A DNA stretch of 64,000 bases from JASTVH01 sp042862465 (GTDB lineage Bacteria; Pseudomonadota; Gammaproteobacteria; Pseudomonadales; Oleiphilaceae), in the NCBI GenBank assembly GCA_042862465.1, contig JASTVH010000004.1:402863-466862 (forward strand). The letters run 5' to 3'. The translations under genes and the position numbers were made by a program. A model generated the notes under the pieces. The model did not search any database and was not told the DNA's origin. It worked only from the letters and a program-made list of their open reading frames with translations. Below are positions 9,136-17,303 of this stretch, in pieces. How positions within the stretch are numbered: the first letter of the stretch is position 1; every line of letters begins with the position of its first letter.

Positions 9136-9277
9136 GGCGGTGGTCTCAACCTGTGTGGCGAAAGTACCTCACTCGACCTTTCACGCTACCACGGTTGAGA
9201 TGCTTGGGCGGATGGAGGATATGACGGTTTATCCATGCGGGACGCGGTCTTGCGGCGCTGATGCGTACGCCTGGCCT

Positions 9278-9313
9278 CTGGCTTGATCAGTCCACCTGGC
9301 TTGATCAGTCCAC
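9278..9313. repeat. 18-bp tandem duplication over the rlpA stop codon
   Basis: CTGGCTTGATCAGTCCAC occurs twice back to back (9278-9295 and 9296-9313). The second copy contains the stop codon of the RlpA-like gene, so the first is a downstream duplicate. It looks like a simple slippage event and has no visible functional consequence. Confidence 0.85.
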
Positions 9314-9688
9314 CACCTCAATGTGCACGGGAATCACGCCCACATGGGTGCTGGCCAGGCGCGAGAACGCACGCTTGGAAAGGTCGATAATCCGCCCTGC
9401 CGTAAAGGGGCCGCGGTCATTGATCCTGACCACCACGCTTTTGCCATTTTCGACATGGGTCACCCGCACTCGGGTGCCGAAGGGCAGGGTCCGGTGAGCC
9501 GCCGTCAACGCCGCCTGATCAAACCGCTCGCCACTGGCCGTCTGGCGGGACTGATACTTGTCCGCATAGTAGGACGCCTCACCGGAGGCTTCGTAGCCTG
9601 ACGCATCTGATATCGTGGATGGGGCGCTCGCACAGGCGGTAAGGAGGGCGAGCAGGCACAGAGACAGCAGTGGCTTCAACGCGTTCAA
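9305..9688 (-). CDS. rlpA: RlpA-like septal ring lipoprotein (double-psi beta-barrel)
   Basis: I choose the TTG at 9688 because AAGGA lies eight bases upstream (9697-9701) and it yields a compact 127-residue lipoprotein with lipobox LLTAC near residue 20. An upstream TTG at 9721 would add eleven hydrophilic residues with no good ribosome-binding site. The body is the RlpA double-psi barrel with the GEASYYADKYQSRQTASGE segment and the RVTHVENGKSVVVRINDRGP core. RlpA proteins act at the septum, cleaving or binding denuded glycan strands. There is no SPOR domain, so this is a short RlpA; lytic activity is not proven. Confidence 0.85.
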   Translation of the reverse strand: MNALKPLLSLCLLALLTACASAPSTISDASGYEASGEASYYADKYQSRQTASGERFDQAALTAAHRTLPFGTRVRVTHVENGKSVVVRINDRGPFTAGRIIDLSKRAFSRLASTHVGVIPVHIEVVD

Positions 9689-10126
9689 CGGACGGGTCCT
9701 TGGTTGACGTTCTGGAGACAAGAGAATGCTTTTGGGGAAGGATAGTGGGTTGGGGGATTTTTGCCGTTACGGTTTGTGCTCTTGGGACCATAGTTTGTCT
9801 GGGTTTTTTACCAAAGTTTGTCCGCCCAAGAATACGGGCTTAATGCGCCAGTGAATGGATATGGTCAAAAGCAGACGTATCAAACCTATATTCGCTGTCC
9901 GCAAAATCGGAATAGAATCCGTGTGCCGGGCGTTTTGGCCGTTTTCTGATAAAAGCGGTCCTTTTCTGAAGCCGAAAGTGATTCTTCCAGCCTGTATAAG
10001 GTCCTTTGGTTCTTTTCCCGGGAGGAACAAGACTAAGCTGGAAGTGGTTTAATTAGAGGGGCACGTCAACGGGGTAGAACCCCAAGAGCCATACTCAACC
10101 AAGCGCGAACCGATTCGAGCGGCACA
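9689..10126. other. AT-rich intergenic region carrying one copy of the 25-bp inverted repeat
   Basis: This gap separates the RlpA-like and metallopeptidase genes and is clearly richer in A/T than its surroundings. It contains the 25-bp motif at 9775-9799, which recurs inverted at 19535-19559, and a further TTTGTCCGC at about 9816-9824. A 65-codon open frame at 9855-10052 has no ribosome-binding site or recognisable feature, and I do not call it. Nothing else is visible. Confidence 0.6.
9775..9799 (+). repeat. 25-bp inverted repeat, left copy
   Basis: The core GGACCATAGTTTGTC and flanks match the reverse complement of 19535-19559 at 23 of 25 positions. The two copies bracket a 9.8-kb segment of accessory-looking genes. 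Confidence 0.75.
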
Positions 10127-11092
10127 TTAGCGCCCCTGCGCGCCCCGGCGTAACCAGTCATGGACAAAGACCAGTTTTTCCTGTGCCTTGGCCGATAGCA
10201 CGAAGGGATAAAGATCGGAAAGCCCCATGGACCGGTTGACGTGATTAACGCCCATGGCCAGTGATGCGGCCACCCTGATCAGTCGTTCGGTGTCCGGGTC
10301 TGCGTATGGATCCCAGCCATAGTGTGGGAGTTCCGGAGAGCTCAGGCCGGCCGCCACGAAACTGTCGGTGATGTCGGTCAGGTGTAACAGGTGGGCGGCC
10401 GTTTCGGCCCAGTCTTCGTGGGGGTGGGTGGAGGCGTAGCTGGTCAGGAATCGGCTCTTCCAGTCCGGCGGCGGGCCATTCTCATAGTGGTGTTGCAGCG
10501 CGGCGCGGTAATCCTCACGCTCATCGCCAAATATGGCACGAAAAGCCGCCAGGAAATCCTCGCGCAGGCTCAGGCGCCACCACAGCATGTGGGAGATTTC
10601 GTGGCGCATGTGGCCGACCATGGTGCGGTAAGGTTCCTGCAAGGCTTCGCGCCGGGTGGTTCGGATGACCGGGTCCGCTTCCGCAACACTGATGGTAACG
10701 ATGCCCTGGACATGTCCCATGAAAACCGGTGTCAGCCCCTCCGCCAACATGTGAAAGATGGGACGGGTACCCGGATCTTCCGGCCGAAACCAGTGCCAGC
10801 GCCCCATATTGTCGAGCACCCAACGTTTGGCCGCTTCGGTGTGGGCCCAGTTGGGCATGGCATTGGGAATGTTCGGGTCCGGCGCCAGAACGGTCATGGC
10901 ACAGGATCGGCAAAACGCTCCCTGTTCCGGTGCGATCCAGTTACAGCCAATCACCTCGCGGTTGGCACAGAAAGGCGGCATGGGCACAAAGGCCCTGGCC
11001 TGAGGGTCGTAGGCGACGGGGGTGCCATCTGCGGTGGCCAGGTTGTCGAACCAGAGCGTGCCGGCACCGACGGGGTTGGTAAAAACTCGCAT
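10127..11092 (-). CDS. Putative zinc-binding metallopeptidase (zinc ribbon plus Peptidase_Mx)
   Basis: A 321-residue soluble protein. The N-terminus has a four-cysteine zinc ribbon (C42, C50, C61, C64), and the central region has a gluzincin motif H164-E-I-S-H168 followed by conserved acidic and histidine residues in HPHEDWAETAAHLLH. This combination matches the family often annotated as putative zinc-binding peptidase. No signal peptide is seen, so a cytoplasmic location is expected. The substrate is unknown. Its neighbours do not suggest a pathway. Confidence 0.8.
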   Translation of the reverse strand: MRVFTNPVGAGTLWFDNLATADGTPVAYDPQARAFVPMPPFCANREVIGCNWIAPEQGAFCRSCAMTVLAPDPNIPNAMPNWAHTEAAKRWVLDNMGRWHWFRPEDPGTRPIFHMLAEGLTPVFMGHVQGIVTISVAEADPVIRTTRREALQEPYRTMVGHMRHEISHMLWWRLSLREDFLAAFRAIFGDEREDYRAALQHHYENGPPPDWKSRFLTSYASTHPHEDWAETAAHLLHLTDITDSFVAAGLSSPELPHYGWDPYADPDTERLIRVAASLAMGVNHVNRSMGLSDLYPFVLSAKAQEKLVFVHDWLRRGAQGR

Positions 11093-11185
11093 AAGCCACC
11101 TTCAAAGAAGTTTGCCCTCCACAGGGCCTGCGGAGGACGGGTTCATTAAGCACGTTATCGCAACAGAAGGGCGGGACAGCGCTGA

Positions 11186-12220
11186 CTAATTGGCCTGCTG
11201 GAAAAACCGGTAGCCGTTGCGCCCGCTTTCCTTCGTGGCGTACATGGCCGCATCCGCATTCCCCATCAGGGTGGTGGCGTCATGCCCGTCCTCCGGGTAG
11301 ACACTGATGCCAATACTCAATGTCGCCTGGACTTCGTGCCCCTCGATCTTGCGCGGTTCAGCAAATCGGGCCAGCAGCTTTTCCGCCACCTGAAGGGCAT
11401 CTTCCGGCGCTTCGATTTCGCTCAACAGGACAACAAACTCATCGCCACCATGGCGACTGACGGTATCGGTGCTGCGCACACAGCTGCCGATCTCCACTGC
11501 AATGTCTTTCAGCAACGCGTCACCGACGCTATGGCCCAGGGAGTCATTGATCTGCTTGAAATTATCCAGATCCATGAACAGCAGTGCGATTTGCTTGCGG
11601 TGCCGATGAGCCAGGCCGATGGCCTGGGTGAGCCGCTCCATCATCAGCATTCGATTGGGCAGGCCAGTGAGGTAATCATGTTGGGCGTGGTGGCTCATCT
11701 TCCGCAGCGCGGACCGCGACTGGCGAGCGTCGTGGAAAACAATCACCGCCCCGGTCATGGTTCCGTGGCGATTGCGAATGGGGATCGCCGAATCCTCAAT
11801 GGCGATGCCGGTGCCGTCTCGGCGGATCAGGACACTGCCCAGAGCCAGCTTCACCGCCCGGTCCTCGCTGATGGCCCTGTGCGCGGGACTCTGCACCCTT
11901 GCCCCGATGGTATCGTCGAAAATAAAAAATACCTGCTCCACCGGATGCCCCTTCGCCTCTTCGCGCGACCAGCCGGTGAGTTTTTCGGCGGTTTTGTTGA
12001 GATAGACCACCAGGCCCTTGGTATCGACTGCCAGAACCGCGTCGCTAATCGTATCAAACGTAATTTGCGCCATATCGTTGAACCTGTCAGCGCCAACAGC
12101 CCATAGCGGCGATTCCAGAGGAGACTGAACTCCTTCTGGCGCCCTGACTCCGCAATACTCGCATGCCAGCCCTATATCGTAGCCGGAGGCGATTTGATTG
12201 GGCGAGAATGTGGTGAGCAT
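11186..12220 (-). CDS. PAS-GGDEF diguanylate cyclase
   Basis: I use the ATG at 12220 (344 residues); the open frame continues upstream into the Crp/Fnr gene and that extension has no homology character. A PAS domain (about 50-165, with LNKTAEKLTGWSREEAKG) precedes a GGDEF domain whose active site GGDEF is at 258-262. The product-inhibition site RxxD (R249-S-T-D252) sits the standard five residues before it. Both sites are intact, so an active, feedback-controlled c-di-GMP synthase is expected. No membrane segment is present, so the PAS domain probably senses a cytoplasmic signal. A Cys pair (C20, C23) precedes the PAS domain. The adjacent Crp/Fnr genes run in the same direction. Confidence 0.9.
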   Translation of the reverse strand: MLTTFSPNQIASGYDIGLACEYCGVRAPEGVQSPLESPLWAVGADRFNDMAQITFDTISDAVLAVDTKGLVVYLNKTAEKLTGWSREEAKGHPVEQVFFIFDDTIGARVQSPAHRAISEDRAVKLALGSVLIRRDGTGIAIEDSAIPIRNRHGTMTGAVIVFHDARQSRSALRKMSHHAQHDYLTGLPNRMLMMERLTQAIGLAHRHRKQIALLFMDLDNFKQINDSLGHSVGDALLKDIAVEIGSCVRSTDTVSRHGGDEFVVLLSEIEAPEDALQVAEKLLARFAEPRKIEGHEVQATLSIGISVYPEDGHDATTLMGNADAAMYATKESGRNGYRFFQQAN

Positions 12221-12335
12221 CGGTCTCAACCTGATATGGGGTATAAGAAACAGCCTATGTCGACAGTGTGCTCCGGTCTGTTCGCAAGCACACACAGTCT
12301 GTGCCATCAGCTCGGTAACACGCAAACGCCGGTTG

Positions 12336-13052
12336 CTAGACGATCGGAGCGTTGAGAAGGCGGTCCGTTTCCCGTTTGACCACGGCATAGCATTCGCAAC
12401 TCAGTTGCTCGAGCCTCGGGCGGTCCACGACTTCGATGTGACCTCGCCGGTATTTGATGACACCCAGTTCCTGCAGCTTTCCAGCCGCTTCCGTCACCCC
12501 TTCGCGGCGCACGCCGAGCATATTGGCGATCAGCTCCTGGGTCATGATCAGATGTGTCGTGGGCAGTCGGTCCAGCGAGAGTAAAAGCCAGCGGCACAGC
12601 TGCTGGTCGATGGAGTGGTGGCGATTGCAGACCGCGGTCTGAGCCATCTGAGTGATCAACGCCTGGGTGTAGCGCAAAACCAGTGTCATCAGACCGCCGT
12701 GGCGATGAAATTCATCAACCAGGCGTTGCCCTGCCAGGCGATAGCCGCTACCCCCGCTCTGGACCACGGCGCGGCTCGATGTGCTTTCCCCGCCCATGAA
12801 CAATGAGATCCCGACCAGCCCTTCATTCCCCACAACCGAGATTTCCGCCGATGCGCCGCTCTCCATCACATAGAGCAATGAAACAATGCTGTCGGTGGGG
12901 AAATAGACATGGCGCATCTTGTGCCCGGCTTCATAGAGCACCTGCCCCAACGGCATGGGGATTTCCTCAAGGTAGGGAAAGAGTCGTTGCTGAACGTCCG
13001 CGGGCAATGCGGCGAGGAGACGGTTCTGTGTGGGGTGCGGTGACGGTGACAT
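12336..13052 (-). CDS. Crp/Fnr family transcriptional regulator
   Basis: The protein has 238 residues: an N-terminal cyclic-nucleotide-binding-like beta-barrel (about 20-140) and a C-terminal winged helix. The recognition region is MTQELIANMLGVRREGVTEAA followed by a wing ending KYRRGHIEVVDRPRLEQL. There are no Fnr-type N-terminal cysteines, so it is not an obvious oxygen sensor, and the cAMP-binding Arg/Ser signature is not conserved. The ligand is therefore unknown. It shares its overall plan with the next gene upstream, suggesting an old duplication. Confidence 0.85.
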   Translation of the reverse strand: MSPSPHPTQNRLLAALPADVQQRLFPYLEEIPMPLGQVLYEAGHKMRHVYFPTDSIVSLLYVMESGASAEISVVGNEGLVGISLFMGGESTSSRAVVQSGGSGYRLAGQRLVDEFHRHGGLMTLVLRYTQALITQMAQTAVCNRHHSIDQQLCRWLLLSLDRLPTTHLIMTQELIANMLGVRREGVTEAAGKLQELGVIKYRRGHIEVVDRPRLEQLSCECYAVVKRETDRLLNAPIV

Positions 13053-13133
13053 CGTTGGCGCCTTCCGTGTCTGACCAGACGATGCAGACCAGTGTACGCC
13101 TTTTGCGGACAGAATGTACGAAACCGTACATTT

Positions 13134-13862
13134 TTAAAGAGCGCCTCCCCTCCCGGGGTTGCCAATGCTCGTGCCGTAGCATTCGCAGGCCGCCGCCTCA
13201 AGCGCTGTGCGATCGATAATGGCGATCCTGCCATGGCTATAGCGGATGACCCCATCCTCCTGCAGCTTTAGCGCGGCGAGGGTGACCGCTCCCCGCTGGA
13301 CACCCAGCATCTTGGCGAGGATGCGGTGAGTCAGGGGCAAGGCTGCCGTTGGCGCGCGATCATGGGCCAGCAACAGGCCTCGGGCCAACCGTGGCCCCAC
13401 ATTGTGAAAGCGGATACAACCGACTGTTTGCAGCAGCTCCCCGACAACAACCGAGAAATAACGTTGCAGGATACGGCGTAGTGCCGGATGGCACCTTATG
13501 GCCGCCCGCAGCCTTTCGGCCTCCAATCTCAATGCCAGGCACGGGGTTTGAACAATGCCCCGCTGCGGCGAGCGATTGACCTCCAGGATCAGATTCACGC
13601 CAAGCATACCCTCGCGTCCGATACCCTGTGTTTCGAAAGAGGGGTGGCCGGCCACGGTGGTCAGGAGGGTGATGTTGCCGGTAATCGGAAAGTAGGCGTG
13701 CTCGAAGGGTTCGTCGACGTCACACAGTACCGTACCAGCGGCCAGTTCAACGCATTCACAGTGCGCCAGCATCGCCTTGCGGGGTCCGGGCGGCAGGCTG
13801 TCGATCAAGCGATTCCCGTTCTGCGGCCCATCGACGGGCTCCGTTTTTCCTCTTGCGGCCAT
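13134..13862 (-). CDS. Crp/Fnr family transcriptional regulator, second copy
   Basis: The ATG at 13862 has GGGAGAG five bases upstream and gives 242 residues; the frame stays open much further upstream but that part reads as non-coding. A sensor barrel (about 30-150) is followed by the helix-turn-helix THRILAKMLGVQRGAVTLAA and the wing VIRYSHGRIAIIDRTALEAA. It parallels the neighbouring regulator in length and in the C-terminal CECYG sequence (CECYA there). The effector is unknown. The gene is divergent from the DUF4398/OmpA-type lipoprotein pair and could regulate it; that is inference from position. Confidence 0.85.
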   Translation of the reverse strand: MAARGKTEPVDGPQNGNRLIDSLPPGPRKAMLAHCECVELAAGTVLCDVDEPFEHAYFPITGNITLLTTVAGHPSFETQGIGREGMLGVNLILEVNRSPQRGIVQTPCLALRLEAERLRAAIRCHPALRRILQRYFSVVVGELLQTVGCIRFHNVGPRLARGLLLAHDRAPTAALPLTHRILAKMLGVQRGAVTLAALKLQEDGVIRYSHGRIAIIDRTALEAAACECYGTSIGNPGRGGAL

Positions 13863-13991
13863 GGCGCTCTCCCGGGACAGGTACCCACCAGACCATACAC
13901 CAAGGGGGCATGGCCCGAACGGTGTCACTGTGTTCGAAAAGCCGGCGTGTTTCTGTGCGATAACCCACCGAGCCCGTTCGACCAGGGTTAG

Positions 13992-14378
13992 CCTCATTCC
14001 CCAGCAGCCCCCCGCGTCGCTGGCCCGGGCCTGGCAGTAGCAGCCGTCCTGTTTAGCGCTTGTGCGGCGGCACCTCTGCCCCCCACCAGTGCGCTGACAG
14101 CGGCGCGGGATGCCATCGCCACGGCAGAACAGGCCGGCGCACGGCAGCATGCGGGCGCCGAACTGGATGAAGCACAACAGAAGCTGTTGAAGGCGGAAAG
14201 CTCCGTCAGCAAAGAGCGGATGGCGGACGCCGAGCGTCTCGCCCGGGAGGCGGCTATCGTGGCCGAACTTGCCGCGGCGCGAACGGAATCCGCGAAGGCG
14301 ATCGCTATCAACCGGGAAATGGGCCGCGGCGCCGATGCCCTGACCGAAGAAATGCGGCGCACGGGAGAACAGCAATGA
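13992..14378 (+). CDS. DUF4398 lipoprotein, start codon not identifiable
   Basis: The frame is open from just after a TAG (13989-13991) to the TGA at 14376-14378. It encodes a lipoprotein-like stretch LAVAAVLFSAC (lipobox LFSAC) followed by about 110 helical, Ala/Glu/Arg-rich residues with the DUF4398 pattern (LTAARDAIATAEQAGA, AERLAREAAIVAELA). There is no ATG, GTG or TTG in frame upstream of the lipobox; the first in-frame TTG is at 14187. A base change, a frameshift in the C-run near 14011 or a sequencing error may have removed the start, so coordinates give the open region only. The stop overlaps the next start (ATGA). Confidence 0.55.
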   Translation, partial: PHSPAAPRVAGPGLAVAAVLFSACAAAPLPPTSALTAARDAIATAEQAGARQHAGAELDEAQQKLLKAESSVSKERMADAERLAREAAIVAELAAARTESAKAIAINREMGRGADALTEEMRRTGEQQ

Positions 14379-15259
14379 ACCTTTCCACGAATCAAAACGT
14401 CAAGCGTAGCGTCGTGTTGGCCGGGCTGTTGTGCTCGTCGCTGGTGGTCGCGTCCTGTGCCCTGGCACCAACCGCCCCCCTGGGTGCGGAAAACGTGCGT
14501 GGCAAATTGACCGCGCTGCAGGAAGACCCCAATCTGGCCGATCGGGCGCGGATGGAGGTCAGGGCGGCGGAAGTGGCGGTGCGCATTGCCGAGCAGCCAT
14601 TGTCCGAAGACGAGGCCGCATTGGGTCAGCATCGGGTCTACATGGCGGATCGGGCAGTCGCCATTGCCGAGGCCAAGGCAACCACGCGATACACCGAGAG
14701 TCAACGCGCCAGACTGGGTGAGGAGCGCGATGCGGCGCGGCTGAAAGCCCGTACGGCGGAAGTGGGCAGGGCCCGGGAGGATGCCTCCAAGGCACGCGGT
14801 GCGGCTGATGCGGCGCAACGCTCACAGGCCGAAGCGGCCGCTGTGGCCATGCAGCAGGAAGCGGAGTATCAGCGCCGGATCGCGGCCCTGCAGGCGGAAG
14901 TGACCGACCGTGGCGTGGTCCTGACACTGGGGGATGTGCTCTTTGCCACTGGAAGCTCGGAGCTTCAGGGTGGCGCCAGCAGCAATCTCAACAGACTGGT
15001 GGATTTCCTCAACCAGTACCCGGACCGCAAAGCGCAGATTGAAGGGCACACCGACAATGTCGGGGCCGCTGACTACAACCAGCGCCTGTCGCAGCATCGC
15101 GCCGATGCCGTTCGATCCTATCTGACGCAACGGGGTATTGCTTCGCAGCGGCTGTCCACGGTAGGTATCGGCATGGATCGGCCGGTCGCAAACAATGACA
15201 CCCCTACCGGGCGTCAGCAGAACCGTCGGGTCGAGATCATCGTCGAGAACCCATCGTAA
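14375..15259 (+). CDS. OmpA-family lipoprotein with DUF4398 region
   Basis: The 294-residue protein has a signal sequence ending at lipobox VVASC (about residues 23-28). A long helical Ala/Arg/Glu-rich middle (40-180) resembles DUF4398 and is probably coiled coil. The C-terminal OmpA-like peptidoglycan-binding domain (185-290) carries the diagnostic GHTDNVGAADYNQRLSQHRA motif and the NRRVEI ending. It should tether the outer membrane to peptidoglycan from the periplasmic side. It overlaps the upstream DUF4398 lipoprotein by four bases, GGGAG of the upstream coding end serves as its ribosome-binding site, and an intrinsic hairpin follows. Confidence 0.88.
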   Translation: MNLSTNQNVKRSVVLAGLLCSSLVVASCALAPTAPLGAENVRGKLTALQEDPNLADRARMEVRAAEVAVRIAEQPLSEDEAALGQHRVYMADRAVAIAEAKATTRYTESQRARLGEERDAARLKARTAEVGRAREDASKARGAADAAQRSQAEAAAVAMQQEAEYQRRIAALQAEVTDRGVVLTLGDVLFATGSSELQGGASSNLNRLVDFLNQYPDRKAQIEGHTDNVGAADYNQRLSQHRADAVRSYLTQRGIASQRLSTVGIGMDRPVANNDTPTGRQQNRRVEIIVENPS

Positions 15260-15298
15260 TCGAGGTCGACCGTGCGGATTCGCTGGCGACCGTCACCC

Positions 15299-15332
15299 GC
15301 CCCCATACAGCATGCCTGTGTGGGGGCTTTAC
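15299..15332 (+). terminator. Intrinsic terminator after the OmpA-type lipoprotein operon
   Basis: GCCCCCATACAG (15299-15310) pairs with CTGTGTGGGGGC (15316-15327) around a five-base loop, followed by TTTA. It lies between convergent genes; the T-rich side favours the plus strand. Confidence 0.75.
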
Positions 15333-17044
15333 TTGTTCTGTGCAAAAAACCGGCCTGACACTGGTGTTTGAGTTACGGCCGAAGCCGAGCAATCGCTATG
15401 CCGGATAGCCTCCTTCACCGCAGGGATCAGGGGCCCCGCGACACTGAGGGTCCGGATGCCACACTGCAGCATACGGGCCACCTGCTCCGGGCGACCCGCC
15501 AGTTCACCGCACAGCGATAGCGGCATCTCGGGCACATCGTCATGGGTGATTTGCATCAGCCTGAAGATAACCGCGTCAGTGTCGTCAAAATAGGGTTCTA
15601 CGGCGGCGTTTTCACGATCGGCGGCAAACGCATACTGGGTGAGGTCATTGGTCCCAAAACTCAGGAAGTCCACGTCAGCGGCAAACTGCCGTGCCGACAG
15701 TGCCGCCGCCGGGGTCTCGATCATAGCGCCCAGCGGCGGTGGAGTGGCGATGTTCTGCGTGCGACAAAGCGCCAGCAGCTGATCTTTGACCACCGTCACA
15801 TCATCCGCCAGGGTCACCATGGGGATCAGAATCCGCACATCAAATTCCCGGCTCAACGCCAGGATGGCCCTGAGCTGGGTTTTCAACAGCCCGCTGTACT
15901 CTTTCAATACGCGCACGCCGCGGCACCCCAGGGCCGGATTGGATTCGGTGGCGAATTCGATAAAAGGCAGGGTTTTGTCGGCGCCCACATCCAGCAAACG
16001 CACCACCACGGGGCAGCCTTTGGCCTTCGAAAGGGTGTGCCGCATATCCGCCAGCAGCGCCTTGGCGCTGGGGGGGGCCAGGCGGCCGAGGTAGGCCTGT
16101 TCCAGCCGATAAAGGCCGACACCCTCCGCCCCGTGGCGCATGGCGTTTTCGGTGTCGTGGCTGAAGCCGACATTGGCCAGCACGGCGATGGGTACACCAT
16201 CACGGGTGATTGCCGGTTCCAGCGCATGGGCCTGCGCCCGCCGAGCGCTTTTGGCGAGGGACCGGACCTTCTTCTGGAATTGGCCGATCCGGCGCTGGTT
16301 CGGATGTAGGGTCACCGTGCCGGTGCTCCCGTCGACCAGCGCAAGCGCCCCCTCCCGATGGGTATCCGCCAGCCCGGACAGGCGCGAAATACAGGGCAGC
16401 CCCATTTCACGGGCAAACAGGGCGACATGCGATCCGGCACTGCCGTATTCAAGCAGGACCGCAGCCACGGAGCGTTCAGCCAGAAACACCGTGTCCGAAG
16501 GAAGCAGCCGCGACGTGGCCAACACGCAGCCCGGAGGGATCTGGTTGAGGGGATTGGCTGCAATACCGGCCAGGGCATTGTATAGACGCACTGAAACGTC
16601 CCGGAGATCGTCACTTTTGTCCCGGGCTATCTGTGACTCCATCAGGAGAAAACGTTTTTCCCAGCGCCGGAACACATGCTGAACGGCGGTGGCGGCATCC
16701 ACGAGATTCTCAGTCATTTCCCGGCGCAATTCTTCCCGCAGGGCGGGGTCGTTGAGAATCAGTCGGTGAGCCCCGAAAACCTCTGCCAGCCTGGAATCCA
16801 CCTCTTCCGCCACCCTTAGCACCAGGGCCGCCAGATCATCCGACACGCTTGCGGTGGCGGCATCCAGCCGGGAGAACTCCCTGTCTACGTCATGCCGGGT
16901 AATCGTTTCAGGGGGGATATCAGTGAGGTCTAAAAAACTATGATGGACATGGACAACGCCCTGGGCCATGCCCGGTGAGATCGTCTTGCCATTGAGGATT
17001 TCAGTTTCCGAACCGCGCTCGGAATCCGGTTGCGTGTCGAACAT
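15329..17044 (-). CDS. Phosphoenolpyruvate-protein phosphotransferase (PTS enzyme I-like), orphan
   Basis: With 571 residues it is the length of standard enzyme I. The phosphohistidine is H206 in YGSAGSHVALFAREMG. The PEP-binding barrel shows GAMIETPAA, FGTNDLTQY and the catalytic-cysteine motif LSLCGELAG. It starts with the normal N-terminal I-like region and has no GAF (PtsP) or fused HPr/EIIA domain. No HPr, EIIA or sugar permease is encoded nearby, so it may feed a distant HPr or a regulatory phosphorelay. All key residues are intact. I leave the symbol blank because the paralogue cannot be decided. Confidence 0.88.
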   Translation of the reverse strand: MFDTQPDSERGSETEILNGKTISPGMAQGVVHVHHSFLDLTDIPPETITRHDVDREFSRLDAATASVSDDLAALVLRVAEEVDSRLAEVFGAHRLILNDPALREELRREMTENLVDAATAVQHVFRRWEKRFLLMESQIARDKSDDLRDVSVRLYNALAGIAANPLNQIPPGCVLATSRLLPSDTVFLAERSVAAVLLEYGSAGSHVALFAREMGLPCISRLSGLADTHREGALALVDGSTGTVTLHPNQRRIGQFQKKVRSLAKSARRAQAHALEPAITRDGVPIAVLANVGFSHDTENAMRHGAEGVGLYRLEQAYLGRLAPPSAKALLADMRHTLSKAKGCPVVVRLLDVGADKTLPFIEFATESNPALGCRGVRVLKEYSGLLKTQLRAILALSREFDVRILIPMVTLADDVTVVKDQLLALCRTQNIATPPPLGAMIETPAAALSARQFAADVDFLSFGTNDLTQYAFAADRENAAVEPYFDDTDAVIFRLMQITHDDVPEMPLSLCGELAGRPEQVARMLQCGIRTLSVAGPLIPAVKEAIRHSDCSASAVTQTPVSGRFFAQNK

Positions 17045-17303
17045 AAAGCCTCCCCATGATCGCGGCTCGAGTGAGTCACCGCCCGGGGGGACTTGAGCGC
17101 CTCAAATGTCGCTGACCATGGTCCAGTCTACCATGTTGTCCGGTGAAATAACCGGGCGACTCAAGTCAGAGGAAAAGCCTTTGTTCGGGGTGATTTGTTG
17201 CTTCGCAAAAAGGCTCGACGTCTTTGCGTTATTGAGGCATTTTTAGAAAAGGAGAGGCAGTTGATCCCGTGATTGGATGACAGAGCATCGAAAGGAGCGA
17301 GCG

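Noticed and set aside
9855..10052. 65-codon plus-strand frame in AT-rich DNA
   Set aside because: No ribosome-binding site, no family resemblance, and it lies in an otherwise non-coding boundary region.
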